A DNA stretch of 64,000 nt from positions 32,759,852 through 32,823,851 of the forward strand of contig NC_052509.1 of assembly GCF_014356525.2 (NCBI RefSeq). The letters are read 5' to 3'. Shown piece after piece: positions 43,096 to 54,399 of this stretch. Position 1 is the first letter of the stretch. The number at the start of each line of letters is the position of its first letter. Under the pieces are notes generated by a model. The model was not told where the DNA came from. It did no database searches and was given only the letters and a program-made list of their open reading frames with translations. A program made the position numbers and the translations under genes. Source of the stretch: Nilaparvata lugens. Its lineage: Eukaryota > Arthropoda > Insecta > Hemiptera > Delphacidae.

Positions 43096-45621
43096 TGTGA
43101 AGCTGTTTTCCTGGGGGAGTCACTCTCACCTCCAAGGATAAGTCGATACACATATAAAGAATCAGATGTGGAATGCAAAAAGTTCCACGCCACTGGCCAA
43201 ATCATGTAGTGCTGTATCTAAATGCCTCATGTTGGGCCGGCAAATCATGTAAAGCGTTTTTTAACGGCTTCACACATGTAGAGTGAATCTTGTACTAAAT
43301 CAATGGTGTAGAGGTTATGAATTTTGTAACTGCGTGCGTGGACGCTAAGTGTACACCAGTCTGATTGACTCACCACAAGATTCAATACAATTGTCGGAAT
43401 CGCAGGAGGCCTAAACACTCGCTCACCCTTGATTCTTCTTATGACAGATTGTATGGTGATGAAATTATTATAAGTAGTGTAGCGGACGCTAAACACTGAA
43501 TACGGATACCTTAAAATTATTACCTGTGAAGAATGAGCATACAAAATCATACAGGTCAAGCAAAAATCCCAATGTAGATAATTTACGGGACTGCGTCTCT
43601 AATAAGTTTGAAGGATTAAAAGACGGTACTTGGACCAAATATCGTTCAGAATATACTTCGAGAACAGAGTCTTGTCGGGTTGTTATCTCTATTGTAGGAA
43701 TTATATGATCTCTGGCTGCATCTGCGGTACTGTTGATGTATTCGCTCCTAAGTCGAGGTTGGTAACAGATAAAAGCTGATATATGAGCAGGTAAGGACAA
43801 AGAACAAATATCTCGATCTGACCCCACTCACTACATCCACTTAGACTGTTCCACTATCCAGCTTAATTCAATTATTGCAATGATCGTATTCGATCGGTTC
43901 TTGATGATATAGAACGTATCAGACACAATAATTGACAGGCTTAAGAAATAATCGAACCCAGAAAACAAATTAACAAAATTGAAATATATTAAATATATGA
44001 TCATACAGGCAGATCAGATTTGATTTACAGGTTGATAATAATTTAGCATTAACAAAAGAGTTATAAAATTTTCTTGTGCTTGCATGACACCATGCATGAT
44101 TCGACAGAATTTTACAATTGATAAAATTTAACAGTTTGTTGAAAAATGGTGAAAATCGATGATAAAATATTTTAAAAGTTTGCTCGGGTCGTGTTCTGGC
44201 AGCGAAGGATAGTTAATCAACTGCAAGTTCTTATAAATTCTATAGGAATAAATTCTAGGCTCTTAATAACTAAAAGCGCTTGCGGCGTGGCCAATAATCA
44301 ACGAAGAAAATTTTATATTTTTCTGCACTGAATATTTTCGAAGCGTAGATTGGGGCCCATTTAAACTTATAACTCACGTGAAATTCCTTGGCGGTCATGG
44401 TTTTCTTCTTTAGATAAAAATCGTTTGGTCGGCAGCAATCCAGGCTTCGGTCTCAGCATGTGGGGAATTTTAATTTAATGTTTCCTTCACCAAATTAATT
44501 AAGGGATGATTTAACTTCAAAATTTTAATTCATCGATTGATGAAAATAAATTTACAAATAACAAATAGATTAGCCTAAAATATTGGCCCACAAATAAAAC
44601 ATATAAAATCGAACGAAAATCTTACAAATAGGTCTTGGTAACTATAACGAGGTCTGAACGGTGAGGATTTCAAAAGGGAAGTGAAGTCTTTCTCTCTAAG
44701 CTTCTTGGCTAGATCTTTCTTCTGAGAATCTCGGTGTAGTAGATTTGCATAAAAATTTGCCATTGGTAGAACGATTGTGACGTAGACATGACGTCAGTGG
44801 CAGGCAGTAGAATATAATTCCTTTAATTACAATAATAATCCACTTTGTAATATTCTAAAACTGCTTAATCTTCTAGACATAGTTCCTCTATACAATGTAC
44901 ATGTGCTAGCATATAGATAAGGCAGGTTTGTGTCTGATAGTAGATTAACATGTGTGCTTTCAAACGATCACTTTTTGGTGCTATTTCTATGCACTATGAT
45001 TGGCTTAGGTTGCCAAAGAGATTTAATTACATGTGGTTCAGTTGAAGTAATATTAATAAATTAATATTCTTATACAATTTTTATTATGTCTGAGATTGTT
45101 ATAATTAATTTCTGCTGTCTTTATCAATAATAATTTCATGTATCTAGTTAGTTACAATAAGACCTGACATTATAATATAATTTCTAAGTAATAAATAATT
45201 TCAACAATGATACATACATTTTATTTTTTATTCGAAATTCTTGGTCCTTTATTGATAGTTTTTTTTAATTTTTAGAAATGATATTATACCTTGCATGAAC
45301 CGGCATGACATTTGATAATACTTTGAATCAGTCAGCTGCGTTCGAGCTGCTTAAAAACATCTGATCGATAGTAAACAAAGTGTAACCTCAAAATTCAATG
45401 AGCAATTCATAAATAATTCGTGCTTTATTTGCAGAATAATTATAATTTTATTGAATAATTTTCTAGAAAATATTCAGTACAGAACGGTACTCTTATCTAA
45501 TATACAGTCATGATAAGTAATTGTTATCGCTCGGTCGCTAACATTCCTTTAGCAAATTTTTCATTTAAAAGGTAATCACAATTTTTCTCTCTTCTCATGA
45601 GATCTATTTGAAAAATTCATC

Positions 45622-45624
<3 letters not shown>
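43096..45624 (-). mobile_element. 5' LTR of the large-LTR retrotransposon
   Basis: Starts TGTGATGAATTTTTC at 45,624 and ends GCTTCACA at 43,096, about 2.53 kb. Collinear with the 3' LTR but with many one- and two-base gaps, most in 43.8-45.6 kb. Outside it lies the (AT)n tract shared with the LINE 3' end. Confidence 0.8.
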
Positions 45625-45675
<51 letters not shown>

Positions 45676-45850
45676 TTTTTTTTAATTAAACAGTACTCAA
45701 ATATCATTTAGAATAATCAATTCAATTACCATTGGATCCTTTGGGACTGTAATACGCAGTGTACAAGGAAATAAATGAACAGCCTTGGACTATATTACGG
45801 AGTTGTACATCATTTCCACCCCAACCCTATCGCAGTTTAGTAGCCATCTT

Positions 45851-46270
45851 TTATGCTAGTTTTGATGTAATACTTATTATTTGGGACCCAAAATTAATCT
45901 TGATGTGTATGGGTAAAAGATTGAAAAATTTTGTGGTGAAGAACATAAAAGATTTTTTGAAAAGGGTACAGTTAGGTCTCAATCCTCGGAGATGGCAATT
46001 CAGTACTCCTCGCGTCAAATGAGAGCCCTCCACCACCTCACAATAGCTTACTATTACACCATCATTCCCACTCAGCAGGTAGAGAATATTAAGTACCTTG
46101 TGGATATACATGTGCCTCAGAGGGAGTATCTCGAATTCTTGAAATAGTGGTAAAGTGCTATCCCTGTATCCTACACCAGCAATTATTCGGATAAAAGACT
46201 TCTGTAGCTTTATAATGGGATCCAAAATGGAATAATATGTACTTCCCCAACAACTCAATCCATAACTCAT
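45851..46270 (-). pseudogene. LINE ORF2, C-terminal part
   Basis: 139 residues with SYGLSCWGSTY, then KSFIRIIAGVGYRDSTLPLF and ILPLRHMYIHKVL. These motifs mark the post-RT region of Jockey/CR1-like ORF2 proteins. It is in the same frame as the upstream RT piece and separated from it by one in-frame TAA. Confidence 0.7.
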
Positions 46271-46273
46271 TCT

Positions 46274-47095
46274 TTAATGGGCAAATGTGTAATAAATCTC
46301 TTTCAGGGTACTTTTATTGCACATCTGCTTTAATTTAAATATTGTTCTAAGGTAGAACTGAAGAGATTTCTTGAGGGACTTAATGTGGGACTTCCAATTC
46401 AAGTTATGATCCAGAAGCACCCCTAGATATTTTACATTGGATTCCATTTTCACAACAGGGCAACTGCAAGAGTCACGCCTACAGTGAAATCCGTGGAGGA
46501 AGATAGGCATAGGAAAACTTCTACTGCCACTTAGACTGAACAAGATGTAATTAGTTTTTTGAACATTCATTGCCAACTTATTACAAGTGAACCAAAATGA
46601 CAGTTTATTCAAGTCCTGTTGCATGTCATAAGCAAGTTGGTCCTGTTGGTCCGGACTGTATGATAAGGCAGTGTCATCTGCAAAAGTTGTTAATTGTCCC
46701 TTAAAGTCACCATTGAATAAGTCATTAATGTAGATCAAGAATAATATAGGTCCCAGGACCGACCCTTGAGGGACCCCATGACAGATATCACGCAAGTCAC
46801 TAATTTGATTATTAATTTTTACTGCCTGAATTCTTCCCTGTAGGAGAGTTCCAAGCAGTTCCAAGGGTGCACCTCTAATACCTGCTCGCCACAGTTTATG
46901 TAGCAGAAGATCATGATTTACAGTATCAAATGCTTTACTGATATCGATAAACAATCCAGCAGCACAATACCTGTTTTTTATTAATCCTAAGTATATATTT
47001 TGCAGGAAATGTTGAAGGGCAAGCTCGGTGTTGAGATTCTGCCTGAAACCAAACTGTTGATTGGAGAAGAAAAAGTTGTTATCTAAAAAGTTCAT
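46274..47095 (-). pseudogene. LINE reverse transcriptase core
   Basis: 273 residues with the classic non-LTR RT blocks: QQFGFRQ (13-19), FIDISKAFDTVNH (49-61), HGVPQGSVLGPILF (106-119), and the catalytic FADD at 138-141. The following KLAMNVQKTNY and VKYLGVLLD blocks are also present. All catalytic aspartates are kept. A frameshift at about 47,095-47,105 separates it from the upstream part. Confidence 0.85.
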
Positions 47096-48290
47096 TAATC
47101 TTTTTTAATAAGTTTCTCAAACACCTTTGATAGAGTAGGTAAGAGTGAGATGGGATGGTAGTTTGTTTTGGACATCCTATCCCCTTTTTTAAATATAGGG
47201 ATTACGGTACCTGTTTTCAATATTTTTGGAAACTGCCCTTCAACTATCGCCAAATTAAATAAGTGTGCTATAACAGTGGACAAGTGAGTGATATTCTCCT
47301 TTAAGATTCTTGATGTTAATCCATCATTACCAGAGCTGACGTTTAATTTGAGTTTTTTAACGGTTTGAATTATTTCACATTCATCAATCGGGCTGAGAAA
47401 GATGGTCGTATGACTTTGCTCGCTTTGAAATTCGTAATTGTACTGCTGGACTATATCATCTGATACTTGTGGAAGAGATTGGGAGAGTTTTTCAGGTAGA
47501 TCAATAAAATACTCGTTGAACAAATTTGCAACGCTTTTACTATCACTGATGATTGTTCCATCCTCATTTAACTGTATATTTTGAATACTATTGCTCCCAC
47601 CAGGTAATAATGATTTCAGAATTTCCCATTTCTTTTTAGAGTTCTTGGAGTGTAGAAGCAGATTGTCAGAGTAATATTTACATTTTGCGTTTTTTACCCA
47701 TTGCTTCACGTTATTTCTCATTGCTGTGAATTTATTCTTTAAAGCGGTATTATTTGGCATTCGTTTATGTAACTTATATAATTTATCCTTTACAGCAATA
47801 CTGTTTGACAATCCAGGTGTCATCCACGGTTTTATCATTTTGATTTTATTTTTTAGTTTACGTTTAATTGTGGATCTATTTAAAATACTATTGAAGGTTT
47901 CATAAAATTTGTTAAATGCAGTATTTGTGTCATCTATTTCGAGTATATTGGTCCATGAATGGGATCTGATGTTATTAGAAAGTAGCTGATAATCTAGTTT
48001 ATTTATTTCAGGACAATCACACAAAGTTCTTTTCATTTGTCCAACTGGCAAGAAGCCTATTACCGCTCTGTGATCTGCGATTGAGTTATCTATTACGGCA
48101 ACTCTACTGATAGTGACCCGGATAGAGCGATAAGAGAAATGATCGATGCAAGTCGATGATATCTCTGTTACCCTAGTATCGATATCAATCAACTGTTCAA
48201 GCCCATTACTGTTCAAGCAGTCAAGATAATCATCCGCAATTATATCGTTTGAGCCTATATCAATATTAAAGTCTCCTAGACAAATTAATT
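47095..48290 (-). pseudogene. LINE endonuclease C-terminus and RT N-terminus
   Basis: The frame includes LGDFNIDIG (about 48,254-48,283), the conserved endonuclease motif, and SIADHRAV (the SDH-type motif). The linker follows with KKKWEILKSLLPG, then the RT fingers (SSGNDGLTSRILKE, FPKILKTGTVIPIFKKGD, YHPISLLPTLSKVFEKLI). Normal order for an APE-type LINE. Confidence 0.75.
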
Positions 48291-48293
48291 TAT

Positions 48294-48752
48294 TTATTGG
48301 AATATCTCAAGAGCGAGTCTCAAATTATTAACAAATAACTGACGATCACCAATATGCAATCTATAAACTCCCATAACCGAAAATTTGAGACTACCATAGA
48401 TACAATTTAAAAGCAAACAATCACAATTTGGAATTGCGAAATCTCCTAACACTGCAACAACAGATCTATGCACATAAGCCACTATACCACTAGCTCTAGA
48501 CAAAGCAGAAAATGCGGAAAAGCTTTCGTAGTTATCTATTTGGTATAAGAGAACATCCTTCTCATGCTGTAACCACGCCTCGCTAAGTATAATTATTAAT
48601 GGTTTCACAGAAAGGCTGTTAAGATGCAATAGAAATAAGTCGAAATTTGAGTGCATGCTTCTTATATTTTGGTGATATATGCAGATGCCTTCTGATCCTG
48701 TAATAAATGTATTTGTTTCCTCAATTGAACAAAGAAGTTTTGCTACTGGCAT
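48294..48752 (-). pseudogene. LINE APE-type endonuclease N-terminus
   Basis: 153-codon frame with ICIYHQNIRSMHSNFD and ILSEAWL, the N-terminal motifs (QN and SE.W) of apurinic-like endonucleases in LINE ORF2. It breaks one frame before the GDFN motif. Confidence 0.7.
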
Positions 48753-49203
48753 AATCTATAATATCAACGCAAAAATAATTTTAGAAGTAAATTTAGTGTA
48801 TGTGGACATGAAACAACAATAACACAGAAAAAACAATGGAACCACAGCACGGTATGAGAATATGATATAGAAAAATTTCAATACAAATATGTAATCAAAA
48901 ATAGAGATGATCTGCCTAGATGCATAATCTCCTATTACATACATAATATGGGCATGCATGTAGTACTCTGCATAATCATAATCACATACTCCAATGTATC
49001 TTGTGACCTTATTACTAGTATAGGCTAAGTTCTTGTAATAGAGAATTCCAGGAGAAATTAAAAAGTTCACCATACAATACAACATATTTGCAGGGCAAGG
49101 AATAAAATTAGTAACATGGGATAGCATTTTATGACATTGTGAAAAAACCATTGAATTAAGTCTGACATTGTATGATAAATAATTGAAATAAGTTGTAAAA
49201 TTT

Positions 49204-49404
49204 TCAACTATCATCAGGTCCGCATTTCAAAGTTTCCCTCTCTATAATGCGATTCAATTCACTCTCATCATCAATCACAATCACCTTAGATTTTCTGTCG
49301 TCATCCCTTCTCACTTTAACCCTACCATTCCTGTCAGTCCACACATATTTGTAGTTGAACTGTGATTTCAACTTTCGTGCTTTGGAAAAAAGAAACCTCC
49401 TCAT
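49204..49404 (-). pseudogene. LINE ORF1 C-terminal fragment
   Basis: 66 residues. FNYKYVWTDRNGRVKVRRDD resembles the C-terminus of LINE ORF1 proteins (the FP25K-like KYVW...GRI..RK pattern). A stop lies just upstream, and no earlier ORF1 part (PHD finger, coiled coil) is seen, so the element is 5'-truncated or broken here. Confidence 0.5.
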
Positions 49405-50519
49405 ATAATCTTTCTCACTTGCTCACACTTTTTTTCTCATGTTTTCAACAGAGTATGGAAACTTATTTTGATCAGCTGCTACTTGAGAGACCAATAATCC
49501 TTTCTGAAAGAGCTTCAGTGATTTTTCCCAGAGTTGAGTCCTGTTCCAAAATAATTCTTTTATCGCAAACGTACTCTATTCCTGATTCAATAAAAAATAG
49601 GCCAAAGTAGTAGTGGATATTTCTAAATTGGGATTTCAAGATTAAAAACCCCAACAATATATATCCGCAAACACACATATTTAAATAGAAATTGTTTGCT
49701 TAGTATAATTGACTTCAATGATTATGATTCCATTAAATGAGAGCTCATTTCAGATAATAATAACAATGGGTATAAAAAGCGAAAACGTCAAACATAATAA
49801 TTGAAATCGAAACTAATAACAGCTGGCATAAAAAGCAAAAATGGCAATCATAATTTTGAAAACGATAAAGTAGCTATCATCTATCTCCATCCGATCTAAT
49901 GTAAACAAATCATAGTAAGATTCACATAATTGTGTCAGCATTATTTGAATGGGAAGCATTGATGCTATTAATGAGGTATACTGACAGTTTGACAGTTTCA
50001 AGTGAATATCAACGAACTGTTATGCTTATCTCCAAATACCTGCATATCGAAAGCTACCTTCTATTTTCATTGGTAACACAACTAATGTTTGGGAATAATT
50101 GATTCATGCCCCTTTCTTTCGTCAAGTTAAATTCTGGCCGAATTTCCTCATTCTTTGCACACAGATTCCACAACGGACCCTTCTGAAGTTTTGAAAATGC
50201 CCTCCATTTATCATACTGAATAATTAAAATTTAATCAAAATTGTTTAAGCTGTTCACGCGATCTGTCAGACATACAAACAAAATTAGACTTGATAGAATA
50301 GGATCAATTGATAGAAATCCCGTCATAAAAGTTTGTTTTATGAAACATAAAAATTATCTATACTCCCAGGAATAGAAATGAAAATATTTATTCTTATATT
50401 CATAAATATGATTACCCTTTATAAAATTATTCAACACATGTTTCGTCTATAAATAATGTGATTATCAATGTGATTGAAAAATAATTAATGATATTATAAT
50501 ATTCTCAGGAATAGCTCTG
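49405..50519. other. Unassigned AT-rich region
   Basis: Short frames only; no motif, RNA or repeat that I can name. Confidence 0.3.
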
Positions 50520-51030
50520 ATTGAAGTAGCAGTGTCCAATAAATTTTTCCGCGAAAAATGCATTTTAATCTTTAACTTGGTGCCAACCTAACAAAGTTAA
50601 CTCAACTTAATGCCAACCTAACAAAATTATTAATTTGGTTACCAGTTAACAACTGTTTCGAAGAGGTACTCTCTCTAGATTATTGTTCTATATTAAAATA
50701 TGGTATGGACATTTCAATTATAATCAAGAGATTGGAATAAGAAGAATATACTGAATAAGATGCTGAAAGACGAACTTTAAACCCTCAAAAACCAAAAGAT
50801 TTCTTAGTGAGCACCTAGGACTTATAAGAAAGCTATATTTCAAGTTTTGTTGCAATCCGTCCAGTAGTTTTCCAGAAATCGTGATCAGTGAGTCTGATCG
50901 TAGTTTCAAATATGTTGCCGCCAATCGTCATTATGTTATTCCCCTGAATTATTCTCGCTTAAGAATGAGGCTTACAGTTTTCAATGGGCAAGGAAAGTTG
51001 TGTGAGTGTTACCACACCAGATTTTTTATA
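50520..51030 (-). mobile_element. Helitron interior fragment and repeat-family end
   Basis: 50,520-50,810 is the reverse complement of the Helitron interior (TTTCGAAACAGTTGTT, TTGTTAGGTTGGCACCAAGT). 50,975-51,030 (GCAAGGAAAGTTGTGTGAGTG, ACCACACCAGATTTTT) is the distal end of the (GT)n repeat family. Confidence 0.55.
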
Positions 51031-51250
51031 TTTGGAAATGATGGAGGTTAGCGGCAAGGATTCTGTTGTTAGGTTGTGGAAATGCAAAACATGTTTCAGG
51101 AACACGGATTCAATGTAGGCTTTAAACGAGTGATTCAAATTCAATGAGGCTCTTTTTCTTCAATTAAATGAATCGTCTAGAATTCCTTAACTTCAGTTTT
51201 GAAAATATAATCCACGTCTTAATTTTCGTGTTTAAGGGATATTCTCTATA

Positions 51251-51479
51251 GTCCAGTCACTATACATTGGTGCATGCAATTTATATTGTAGTTCTGATTT
51301 TTTAATATATTATTCGAGTACATAAGAGAAGACCAGAAACAATTTCTCCATGCAAAATTTCTATGTGCTAGATACAGGGTGGCCGGAAAACCTCGTAATT
51401 TCAGCTCATTTCCCAGTTTTCAGCTATTTCTGCCAAATATCGTAATCGGACAGAAAAATTTGCTCTTGCCTTTTTTCTA
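51251..51479. repeat. Left arm of a ~230-bp inverted repeat
   Basis: Pairs with 53,394-53,640 (shared AGCTATTTCTGCCAAAT, CGTAATCGGACAGAAAAATT, GCAATTTATATTGT). Together they bracket ~1.9 kb that contains an inverted copy of the (GT)n repeat family. Confidence 0.75.
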
Positions 51480-51965
51480 GAATATGAAATTCTGAATCAA
51501 ATAAGATCCCTGAGGTGTCCTTAAGCGCGCCTCTCCACTGGGAAATACTGAAATGAAGTGCATCTAACGGGTGATTCTCATAGAACATAATCTTATGAAC
51601 TCATGCCATTGTGCGAAATATCAATGTGAAGACTATGTAGTTGGTGATGATGGTTGGAGCTGAAAATTAGGTGTTTTTCACAATACAAGGAGCATTGTTG
51701 TCAGGTGTACCTGGAAATCTATATGAGATAGAGCGCTCCACCTGATCTCAAATTGTAGAGCACAAAAATACGCCCAGAGGGATTTTGAATTATACATCTA
51801 AATGGTAACAATCGGAAGATATTGTTGATCAAAATCTAAAGTTCATCAAAAATTTATTTTCTCTTCCAATTTTACTCATTTTTGATAAATCATAACTCAG
51901 TACTCATTGGAGATAGAGAGTTCCGAATGATCTTATTTGATTCAAAATTCCATATTCTAGAAAAA

Positions 51966-53197
51966 TCTGGTGTGGTACACTCACACAACTTTCCTTGCTC
52001 ATATTTGAAACTACGATCAAACTTCTGTATATGTGTATATATAATTATTGTTTTCAGAGTACTTTTTCCTTAGTGTAAATTGTGGAATTCGATTATTTTT
52101 TTAGTCGTAATTTTTTTTAAAGTCGTCAAAACAGCTGTTCTACAGATGAAATATCTCGACTATGTGTTATTTTTATGAACTGCGCTACCTACCTACTCAT
52201 GCACGAGAAGGAGGTTATTAGGTCCATTTCTCAAGGAAGAGGTGGACCCCCCATTAGTTTCCCAGAGAGGAGAATCATGCCAGTTGATAGAGCTGATAAA
52301 AAGCTATCCATTTAATAAATTTGAAGAAAATCGTTACAGCCGTTTTCGAGAAAACCGTGAAAAACATGTTTTTTTAGTGATTACCTGCCATTTTTCTTAA
52401 AAATATTACGAAGCTCCTGCAATTTTCCCAGAAATGATACTCGTGTCAGTTGATAGGACTTATAAATAGCTATCCATGGTATAAATTTGAAGAGAATCGT
52501 TAGAGCCGTTTTCGAGAAAACCGTGAAAAACATGGTTTTCTAGTGATTATCCGCCATTTTTCTCAAAAATATTACAGATCTCCTGCATTTTTCCCAGAGA
52601 TGAGACTCATGGCAGTTGATAGAACTTATAAATAGCTATCCATGGTATAAACTTGAAGAAAATCGTTGGAGTCATTTTCGAGAAAACCGTGAAAAACATG
52701 GTTTGTTAGGGATTATCCGCCATTTTTCTCAAAAATATTACGGAGCTCCTGCAATTTTCCCAGAAATGATACTCGTGTCAGTTGATAGGGCTTATAAATA
52801 GCTATCCATGGTATAAATTTGAAGAAAATCGTTAGAGCCGTTTTCGAGGAAACCGTGAAAAACATGGTTTTCTAGTGATTATCCGCCATTTTTCTCAAAA
52901 ATATTACTGAGCTCCTGCATTTTTCCCAGAAATGAGACTCATGTCAGTTGATAGGGCTTATAAATAGCTATCCATGGTATAAATTTGAAGAGAATCGTTA
53001 GAGCCGTTTTCGAGAAAACCGTGAAAAACATGGTTTTTTAGTAATTATCCGCCATTTTTTCCACCATTTTGGACTGAATTTTATTGAATTTCTTGTTGTC
53101 GGATCCTCGTCGTATAAGGACCTTAAGTTTGAAATTTCAATTCAATCGGTTAATCAGGAATGGAGATATCGTGTTCACAGACATACACACATACACA

Positions 53198-53244
<47 letters not shown>

Positions 53245-53393
53245 ACACACACACACAGACCAATACCCAAAAACCATGTTTTTGGACTCAGGGGACCTTG
53301 AAATGTATAGAAAACTTGAAATAAGGGTACCTTAATTTTTTTTGGAAAGCAATACTTTCCTTACCTATGGTAATAGGGCAAGGAAAGTAAAAA
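51966..53393 (-). mobile_element. (GT)n/195-bp repeat family, inverted copy
   Basis: Begins AAATCTGGTGTGGTACACTC then ACAACTTTCCTTGC. It contains about four or five ~195-bp tandem units (CCATGGTATAAATTTGAAGA, GGTTTTCTAGTGATTATCCG), a (CA)n tract at 53,184-53,258, and ends ACTTTCCTTACC...GGGCAAGGAAAGT. Complete in both ends, so it is the best copy for defining the family. Confidence 0.75.
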
Positions 53394-53640
53394 AGGCAAG
53401 ATCAAATTTTTCTGTCCGATTACGAGATTTGGCAGAAATAGCTGAAAACTGAAAAATGAGCCGAAAATACGAGGTTTTTGCCCCATCCTGTATCTAGCAC
53501 AAGGAAATCTAGCATGAAGAAATTGGTTCCAGACTTCTGTTATGTACCCAAATGATATATTAAAGAATCAGACAATATAAATTGCAAGCACACGCCCTTT
53601 TTTATGTCTATATTGACTGGACTACTAGCGAGGGAATGGT
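53394..53640. repeat. Right arm of the inverted repeat
   Basis: Reverse complement of 51,251-51,479 with ~80-85% agreement by eye. Confidence 0.75.
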
Positions 53641-53974
53641 TTCTATTGTTAGCCGAAAAATATTATTGTAATTTAAGTATGAACATGTACTCCTCAATCC
53701 TTACTCTCAAAGTTAATATTAATATTATTTTACTTATTGTTTAATAAATTTATTAATACATTTCATAGTTCTGATTATCCTCCTTTCAACGATATTGATC
53801 AATTTTGATTCAGAATTTTGATACGACGTTGATCAAATTTTCCATATTAAAAAGTCTTGTCTCAATGAAGTCTGTTCCGAATTTTTAGAATATCACAAAA
53901 CTCTATCAATAAGTCCACGAATTCTGATCTGAGCTTGTGGTCATGGATGTGGGATTATTCATGATAAAAGAAGG

Positions 53975-54169
53975 GAAAGAATTGGCTTATACACGTACGG
54001 CGCACGTATCATCACGTCTGAACTACTGGACTGATTAACTTGAAATCTTTCATATAGATTCTTAATTTACTGTGGATGGTTATGAGCCCATTTTAAGTTC
54101 TTCAAGATTCCAGTAGGTCAGATATTAAGTTTTAAATTGGATCCTTGCGAAGCACGGGTTACCTGCTAG
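53975..54169 (+). mobile_element. Helitron 3' fragment
   Basis: GTCTGAACTACTGGACTGAT..., ATCCTTGCGAAGCACGGGTT, ACCTGCTAG then T. A second decayed piece (GAGGATGGTTATGAGCC...GTAGGTAACCTACTACCAGT) follows at 54,300-54,400. Confidence 0.65.
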
Positions 54170-54399
54170 TTAATAATAATATTCCAATCACTAATGATAT
54201 TTCATTTGATGTTCAGTAGTGGAGTATGAGGAAAGAATATTTCAGCAAAAAAATTATCATAATCCATCCAACACACTCCCTTGCATATAACAAATTCTGC
54301 ATATAGATTCAAATTTTGCATTTATCGAGGATGGTTATGAGCCGATTTTACACTCTTCAAGATTTTAGTAGGTAACCTACTACCAGTAGGAGGTACCTA

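Larger units (their letters stand above)
45625..49404 (-). mobile_element. Jockey/CR1-like LINE, decayed
   Basis: From 5' to 3' on the minus strand: end of ORF1 (49,204-49,404), spacer, endonuclease (48,294-48,752), linker and RT (46,274-48,216), RT C-terminus (45,851-46,270), and start of the 3' UTR ending in (AT)n. The remaining 3' UTR is probably at 36,365-36,976, beyond the LTR insertion. Frame breaks near 48,290 and 47,100 and a stop at 46,271 show that it is inactive. Confidence 0.75.

Noticed and set aside
45759..46022. Plus-strand 87-residue frame
   Set aside because: Antisense to the LINE ORF2 C-terminus.
48756..49214. 152-residue minus-strand frame between ORF1 and endonuclease
   Set aside because: Hydrophobic, motif-free, AT-driven composition; it lies in the LINE inter-ORF spacer and I see no support for a protein.
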